From the NCBI RefSeq assembly GCF_017316305.2, contig NZ_CP147250.1, forward strand, positions 1,074,001-1,138,000: a DNA stretch of 64,000 nucleotides, read 5' to 3'. Positions within the stretch are counted from its first letter, which is position 1. Each line of letters opens with the position of its first letter. The stretch is from Enterococcus sp. DIV1094. GTDB lineage: Bacteria; Bacillota; Bacilli; Lactobacillales; Enterococcaceae. The notes under the pieces are model-generated. The model was not told the origin of the DNA. It searched no databases and saw only the letters and a list, made by a program, of their open reading frames with translations. Positions 60,886 to 64,000 of the stretch are shown here, piece by piece. Made by a program: the position numbers and the translations under genes.

Positions 60886-60940
60886 ATGCTAAAATCTCCT
60901 TAGATATGTTTTGTATGTGACTCATTGCTTGCCGGCGGAG

Positions 60941-61069
60941 TCACTTTTTTATTTGTATCCATGCTTTTTGTTTATTGATTAGCTGTTTGCTTAAAATAGT
61001 TGATTTATTGTCATACCACCATCGATCAGCAATCATTTTTCCTTTCTTCAAAGCTTCTTTTCGATTCAT
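60941..61069 (-). CDS. Small basic protein, 42 residues
   Basis: ATG at 61069 with AAGGAGA four bases upstream; the gene overlaps the membrane-protein gene before it. Product begins MNRKEALKKGKMIADRWWYD and is strongly basic. Unknown function; small basic proteins of this kind are frequent in early phage operons. Confidence 0.6.
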   Translation of the reverse strand: MNRKEALKKGKMIADRWWYDNKSTILSKQLINKQKAWIQIKK

Positions 61070-61211
61070 ATGTTCTCCTTTCTTTCGAATCTAATAGGTT
61101 AATCAAAACCATTAAACTTGCGAAAATACTTCCTCCCACTACGCTGTAGTGTGCTACTAGTACGAGTAAACCTAAGATGGCTCCAATAAAAAGTGTGTCT
61201 GTCTTTTTCAT
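61026..61211 (-). CDS. Small membrane protein, 61 residues
   Basis: Two adjacent hydrophobic segments (residues ~6-22 and ~26-42) with a basic C-terminus (SKERRTYESKRSFEERKNDC). It starts four bases after the previous gene. No family recognised. Confidence 0.6.
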   Translation of the reverse strand: MKKTDTLFIGAILGLLVLVAHYSVVGGSIFASLMVLINLLDSKERRTYESKRSFEERKNDC

Positions 61212-61215
61212 AGTC

Positions 61216-61458
61216 TTATCTCCATTTCATATTTATAAGGCGATTAAGCCTATTTTGATACTGCAGTTCTTGATATTGTTTCAACTCACTTTTAGCAACT
61301 TCAAGCTGCCGATCGCTTAACACGCTTTTTTTATCATGGACAAGGTACTGCAAGTCTTGAATAGATTTTGCGATTGACTTCTCAATCAATTCTTCCTGCT
61401 TAAACGTGTAGGGACCGGTAGTCGCTATCATTTTCTTTTGACATGTTTTCCTAGGCAT
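61216..61458 (-). CDS. Hypothetical phage protein, 80 residues
   Basis: I chose the ATG at 61458 because AGGAGAGAAG precedes it; an upstream TTG lies on that ribosome site. Helical and basic (MPRKTCQKKMIATTGPYTFK onward), with a KSELKQYQELQYQNRLNRLI C-terminus. Unknown. Confidence 0.6.
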   Translation of the reverse strand: MPRKTCQKKMIATTGPYTFKQEELIEKSIAKSIQDLQYLVHDKKSVLSDRQLEVAKSELKQYQELQYQNRLNRLINMKWR

Positions 61459-61497
61459 AGTCACTTCTCTCCTCAACCTACTTTCAAAAGTATTTAC

Positions 61498-61725
61498 CTA
61501 TTCCAGTAATTCTTCTGCAAATTCTAGCTTTCCAACTAATTTCTTGGCTTCTTTCAACTGATCAATGGTTAATTGGATTTTTTCACTAGTTAGGCAAACA
61601 ACAGTGGCATCCTCAGTTATGACAGTTGAACCCAAATCTCTTGCAGCATTTAAAAACATCTCAGCGCCTTCCATCGTTGTTTCCCACTCTTGCCATTTTT
61701 GCTCTAACTTTTTATTGATTTTCAT
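61498..61725 (-). CDS. Hypothetical phage protein, 75 residues
   Basis: ATG with AGGAGG upstream. MKINKKLEQKWQEWETTMEG begins a helical product; LTSEKIQLTIDQLKEAKKLV near the C-terminus is amphipathic. No family recognised. Confidence 0.6.
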   Translation of the reverse strand: MKINKKLEQKWQEWETTMEGAEMFLNAARDLGSTVITEDATVVCLTSEKIQLTIDQLKEAKKLVGKLEFAEELLE

Positions 61726-61736
61726 TTAACTTCCTC

Positions 61737-62356
61737 CTACATTTCCAATTCTGTTTGAATCTGATTGATACGTTCTTTTGTCACCGAAGACGGTTCCCAG
61801 CTATTGATAAAGTTCAATGCTTTTCGGAAATCCTTATCTTTAATTCGCCCACGATTCGGAACGTTGAAAAGTTGCTTGATGCTCGATCCTAAATCTTGAT
61901 ACAACATACCTTTAGCGTTTTGTCCTAGATGTTGTTCCTTGCAGATTTGATAAACCTTCTTTCGAACGGCTCGATCGATTGTTCCTTTATCTTCCGAAGT
62001 GATCAGTTTGTTTTCTTCGATATCTACTAAACGTTCGTCAATTTTATCGATGCGTTGATTTGTTTCTTCGTTCCCTTCTAAAGCTAGTAGTATTAATTCC
62101 CGATTAGATGTTGGGATTTTGATTTGTTGCTTTGGATTGAAATAGTTTTCTTCCAATTCATCGAACATATCCCACGCTCGATCCGTGCCTAACATTTTCG
62201 AATGACGACTAGCTCCTTGTTTTGTGTAGAGAATAAGTTGATTTACCCGACTTCCGACGATACCGATATTTTCGGTGTCGCTTCATAGAATTCCGCTAGT
62301 TGTTCCGTAGTTAATAATCGTTGATTGTAAAATTCAATAATTTGCATTTGATTCAT
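61737..62356 (-). pseudogene. Broken ORF6N-type antirepressor gene
   Basis: ATG at 62356 with AAGGAGG opens the ORF6N N-terminus (MNQMQIIEFYNQRLLTTEQL, then AEFYEATPKI), which stops at 62243. In another frame the rest of the family continues: VNQLILYTKQGASRHSKMLG and the ORF6C-like C-terminus down to 61737. Some 30-40 residues of the ORF6N domain are missing at the junction near 62250-62270, so a deletion with frameshift has destroyed the gene. The frame from 62195 lacks a good ribosome site. Confidence 0.8.
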
Positions 62357-62370
62357 GCTGTAGCCTCCTT

Positions 62371-62652
62371 CTAAATTTTCATTTTGTTTATATGCGATCT
62401 AATATCATCTCGATCAAACCGATCTTCCTTCTTACTCCAAGGTATGACCGGTAATCCATCCGCAATCCACTCTTTTAGCATGTCGTCACCCATCCCTAAA
62501 ATATTTTTCACTTCACTCTTATTGGGATAAGGTGGTAATTCCGTTGTTTTTGTTAGAAGCTTCATTCTCTTTTCAAATTCCAGTACTGCTATCTGAACAA
62601 ATTGAGGTATAATTTGTTTTTCAATAACTTCATCCGGTATTGTTAACTGCAT
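62371..62652 (-). CDS. DUF771-like HTH protein
   Basis: A 93-residue protein resembling DUF771 family members, with an HTH-like part (KSEVKNILGMGDDMLKEWIA) and DRDDIRSHINKMKI at the C-terminus. These are small early phage regulators with excisionase-like folds. It lies between the KilAC antirepressor and the broken ORF6N gene. Confidence 0.78.
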   Translation of the reverse strand: MQLTIPDEVIEKQIIPQFVQIAVLEFEKRMKLLTKTTELPPYPNKSEVKNILGMGDDMLKEWIADGLPVIPWSKKEDRFDRDDIRSHINKMKI

Positions 62653-62664
62653 ACCTAAACCTCC

Positions 62665-63429
62665 CTACGCTAGTTGTTCTTGCTCAATCATCGGCAACAC
62701 GTCATTTCTCTTCAATAACTGATACAGGAAGATATGCCCCTTAGTCGTCCATTTCGTGCGAACCTTAACTTGCGAGCGACCGTTGCTATCTACATAATCA
62801 AATGGCTCTGTGTGCGTGTACCCTTTGTCTTGGTGCTTGCTATATAAGAACCACACTCCGCTCTGGTTGTACTGAACGCCTAAATCATGAAGCAATTTAT
62901 TAAACGTTGGTGCGCCCATTCCGTAATTCTTAGCAATAGCTGTTACAGTAGTTAATCCTGGATTGTTTAGAATGTTGTCGTAGTAATCAGCCTTGGGCTG
63001 TAATTCGTTTACTCTCTGTTCCGCTACAAGTCGCAAGGTGCGTTCTTCTTTTAATTTATTCGCTACTTCAATTAACAAGTCTGGGTTGTTTAGTAGCTCG
63101 TCTGTAGCGTACATTCCGTTTTTTCTAATGGTAGGCAATACTTCAACCGCTAGCCAATCTTGGAATTTATCAGCTAACGAGTTATTTGCTCTGAACGCTA
63201 GTTTATAAACCATTGGTTCGCTTATATAATCATTTTTCCCAACTTCTTGGGAAAGATATTTCTTCAAATATTTATTGACCGTTTCCCAGCGGATATACTC
63301 TTTTCCATTTTTCATTTGGGTTAATCCTAAACTTCTTGCTACACTTTCTACATCAAATAATGATTCGCCATTTTCTGACTTTACTTCTAGTAGAAATAAC
63401 TCATTGGTAAATTTTTGTAAGTTTGACAT
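62665..63429 (-). CDS. Phage antirepressor (BRO-N plus KilAC/ANT domains)
   Basis: A 254-residue protein. N-terminal BRO-like domain (ESLFDVESVARSLGL; YISEPMVYKLAFRA; FQDWLAVEVLPTIRKNGMYA) and a C-terminal KilAC-type domain (LTTVTAIAKNYGMGAPTFNK, then LLHDLGVQY) are both complete. Such proteins inactivate the CI repressor or block division on induction. ATG with AGGAGGCAATGAA upstream. It is the first visible gene of the lytic operon, so the operator region should lie just to the right. Confidence 0.9.
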   Translation of the reverse strand: MSNLQKFTNELFLLEVKSENGESLFDVESVARSLGLTQMKNGKEYIRWETVNKYLKKYLSQEVGKNDYISEPMVYKLAFRANNSLADKFQDWLAVEVLPTIRKNGMYATDELLNNPDLLIEVANKLKEERTLRLVAEQRVNELQPKADYYDNILNNPGLTTVTAIAKNYGMGAPTFNKLLHDLGVQYNQSGVWFLYSKHQDKGYTHTEPFDYVDSNGRSQVKVRTKWTTKGHIFLYQLLKRNDVLPMIEQEQLA

Positions 63430-63487
63430 TTCATTGCCTCCTATGCTGGTTGTTTTTGTTTTTCTTAAAATTTATTGTTTATTTTGA

Positions 63488-63493
63488 TACAAT
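63488..63493 (+). promoter_or_regulatory. Candidate -10 of the plus-strand RNA gene
   Basis: TACAAT within GATACAAT precedes the structured RNA by about 30 bases; T-rich sequence upstream offers only a weak -35. The same stretch may include the minus-strand early promoter. Confidence 0.3.
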
Positions 63494-63519
63494 AAGGTAA
63501 CTAATCATTTTCACTGCCC

Positions 63520-63773
63520 TGTTTCCAAGTAATTGGAATCTTAGCATTGGGTGAATTCAAGGGAACCCTAAGTCATTCTGATAAGGCAACCATGAGCCAA
63601 GCTACAAGTCCTTTGGTTTCCGCTTGTAGAAGGTGCAACGCATAGATAGTGAGTAAAAGGAACAATAACCTATCCACGAGCGCCCAACGACCTTTGCCAG
63701 AAGGTTGATGAGATATGCTGACCTTGTGGGAAACCATAAGAACTAGTTGATAAAAAACTACTAGGATAACAAT
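63520..63773 (+). ncRNA. Structured RNA with group I intron-like core
   Basis: TTCCAA-GTAA-TTGGAA (63523-63538, GNRA loop) is followed by GGGAACCC. Next comes AACCATGAGCCAAGC with TGAGCC at 63593-63598, which pairs with GGTGCA at 63632-63637 around a CTACAAG/CTTGTAG hairpin (63602-63629). This order and the G-binding-like P7 pairing with a bulged A match group I introns (P7-P8-P7'). ACCTT/AAGGT, a GAAA-capped 6-bp hairpin (63724-63739) and CTAGT/ACTACTAG follow as P9-like elements. Splice sites were not determined. Confidence 0.55.
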
Positions 63774-63962
63774 GTGAGTAAAGTAGCTACTGAAATGTCA
63801 CAAGTCAAAACTCTTGGTGCAGCTGCTCAAGCTGCAAAACTTATGTCAGGGGATGTGTTGCCATCGGCCCATAACATGAATAAAGTTATTTCTGTTGCAC
63901 AGTCACTTAACAAGAACGCTTCGGCCTCAGCTGCTGCTCTAGCTGGTAATGAAAATGATTAG
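63774..63962 (+). CDS. Small Ala-rich protein, 62 residues, behind the structured RNA
   Basis: GTG start with AGGA about eight bases upstream. The product (MSKVATEMSQVKTLGAAAQA through SASAAALAGNEND) is Ala/Ser-rich, helical, without membrane segment. Codon choice looks coding. It reads opposite to the lytic operon, towards the missing lysogeny module. If the RNA before it splices, the first codons may be altered or the start formed by exon joining. No family recognised. Confidence 0.55.
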   Translation: MSKVATEMSQVKTLGAAAQAAKLMSGDVLPSAHNMNKVISVAQSLNKNASASAAALAGNEND

Positions 63963-63996
63963 TCTGCCATCTGTTTCCGCAGGTGGCTTTTTGGTT
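63962..63996 (+). terminator. Intrinsic terminator behind the Ala-rich ORF
   Basis: GCCATCTG and CAGGTGGC pair around TTTCCG, and the plus strand continues with TTTTTGG. It closes a compact RNA-plus-ORF unit of about 500 bases. Confidence 0.75.
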
Positions 63997-64000
63997 ACAT

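Larger units (their letters stand above)
27064..64000 (-). mobile_element. Prophage (A118/PBSX-like siphovirus), left end to beyond the window
   Basis: A continuous minus-strand lytic programme from antirepressors through recombination, replication, ArpU, packaging, head, tail, baseplate and lysis is followed by the rpsI attachment core. Gene order in the structural part (TerS, TerL, SPP1-type portal, Mu F-like, GP20-type scaffold, capsid, connectors, Gp15, tape measure, Dit, Tal, BppU) is that of siphoviruses such as A118 of Listeria. No disrupted structural gene is visible, so it may be inducible. Integrase and repressor lie outside the window. Confidence 0.95.

Noticed and set aside
62995..63208. 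Plus-strand reading frames opposite the antirepressor gene
   Set aside because: They have no ribosome site and only mirror the codon pattern of the intact minus-strand gene.
63774..63962. Reading the Ala-rich frame as pure RNA sequence of a larger ornate phage RNA (ROOL or GOLLD type)
   Set aside because: Codon usage and a clean stop before the terminator favour coding; the total length (about 500 nt) is compatible with such RNAs, so a covariance search is still worthwhile.

Overview
The window looks like a chromosomal segment of a low-GC Gram-positive coccus, most likely an Enterococcus (species not resolvable; a xylose user). The reasons are strong AGGAGG-type ribosome sites, frequent TTG/GTG starts, WxL cell-surface genes with Mga-like regulators, an ArpU-type prophage, and a copy of the rpsI 3' end whose translation (GLKKARKASQFSKR) matches enterococcal ribosomal protein S9 as I recall it. 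| Region 1 (1-5300) is a xylose/xyloside locus. On the minus strand are xylA (xylose isomerase), a GH43 beta-xylosidase and the N-terminal part of a sugar ABC ATPase; xylR, a ROK repressor, is divergent. The xylA/xylR intergenic region has a promoter with an inverted-repeat operator. No xylulokinase is visible; it may lie left of the window. | Region 2 (5350-13140) is a minus-strand operon: a PRD-type PTS regulator, two EIIA-like proteins, two nearly identical EIIB proteins, a fructose-family EIIC, a transaldolase-like protein, an AlsE-like epimerase and transketolase. The simplest reading is PTS uptake of a rare ketose (D-allulose is a candidate) that is epimerised to fructose-6-phosphate, with the non-oxidative pentose phosphate enzymes alongside. 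| Region 3 (13860-25250) is a WxL surface locus: a large lectin-like WxL protein, three small tandem WxL proteins, a DUF916-type WxL partner, a small sortase-anchored protein, a membrane-bound sortase, a surface protein of unknown function, a 49-residue ORF coupled to the sortase, and two Mga-like regulators. | Region 4 (27064 to beyond 64000) is a prophage integrated at the 3' end of rpsI. The left attachment core and the native rpsI terminator are at 27008-27116; integrase and the repressor should lie right of the window. Lytic genes run on the minus strand from right to left: antirepressors (one of them a broken ORF6N gene), ERF recombinase, replication initiator with an internal candidate origin, many small early genes, ArpU, terminase, an A118/PBSX-like head and tail module, BppU-type baseplate protein, XkdX, XhlA, holin and amidase. 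| The least-explained parts are non-coding. (i) A structured RNA with group I intron-like core motifs stands in front of a small Ala-rich ORF at the right edge. (ii) A roughly 430-nt leader containing a tRNA-Leu-like fold lies between a candidate ArpU-dependent late promoter (three 11-bp-phased repeats) and an intrinsic terminator directly in front of the packaging genes. (iii) Tandem hairpin-bounded units lie behind the lysin. (iv) A dispersed ~110-bp palindromic repeat occurs between chromosomal genes.
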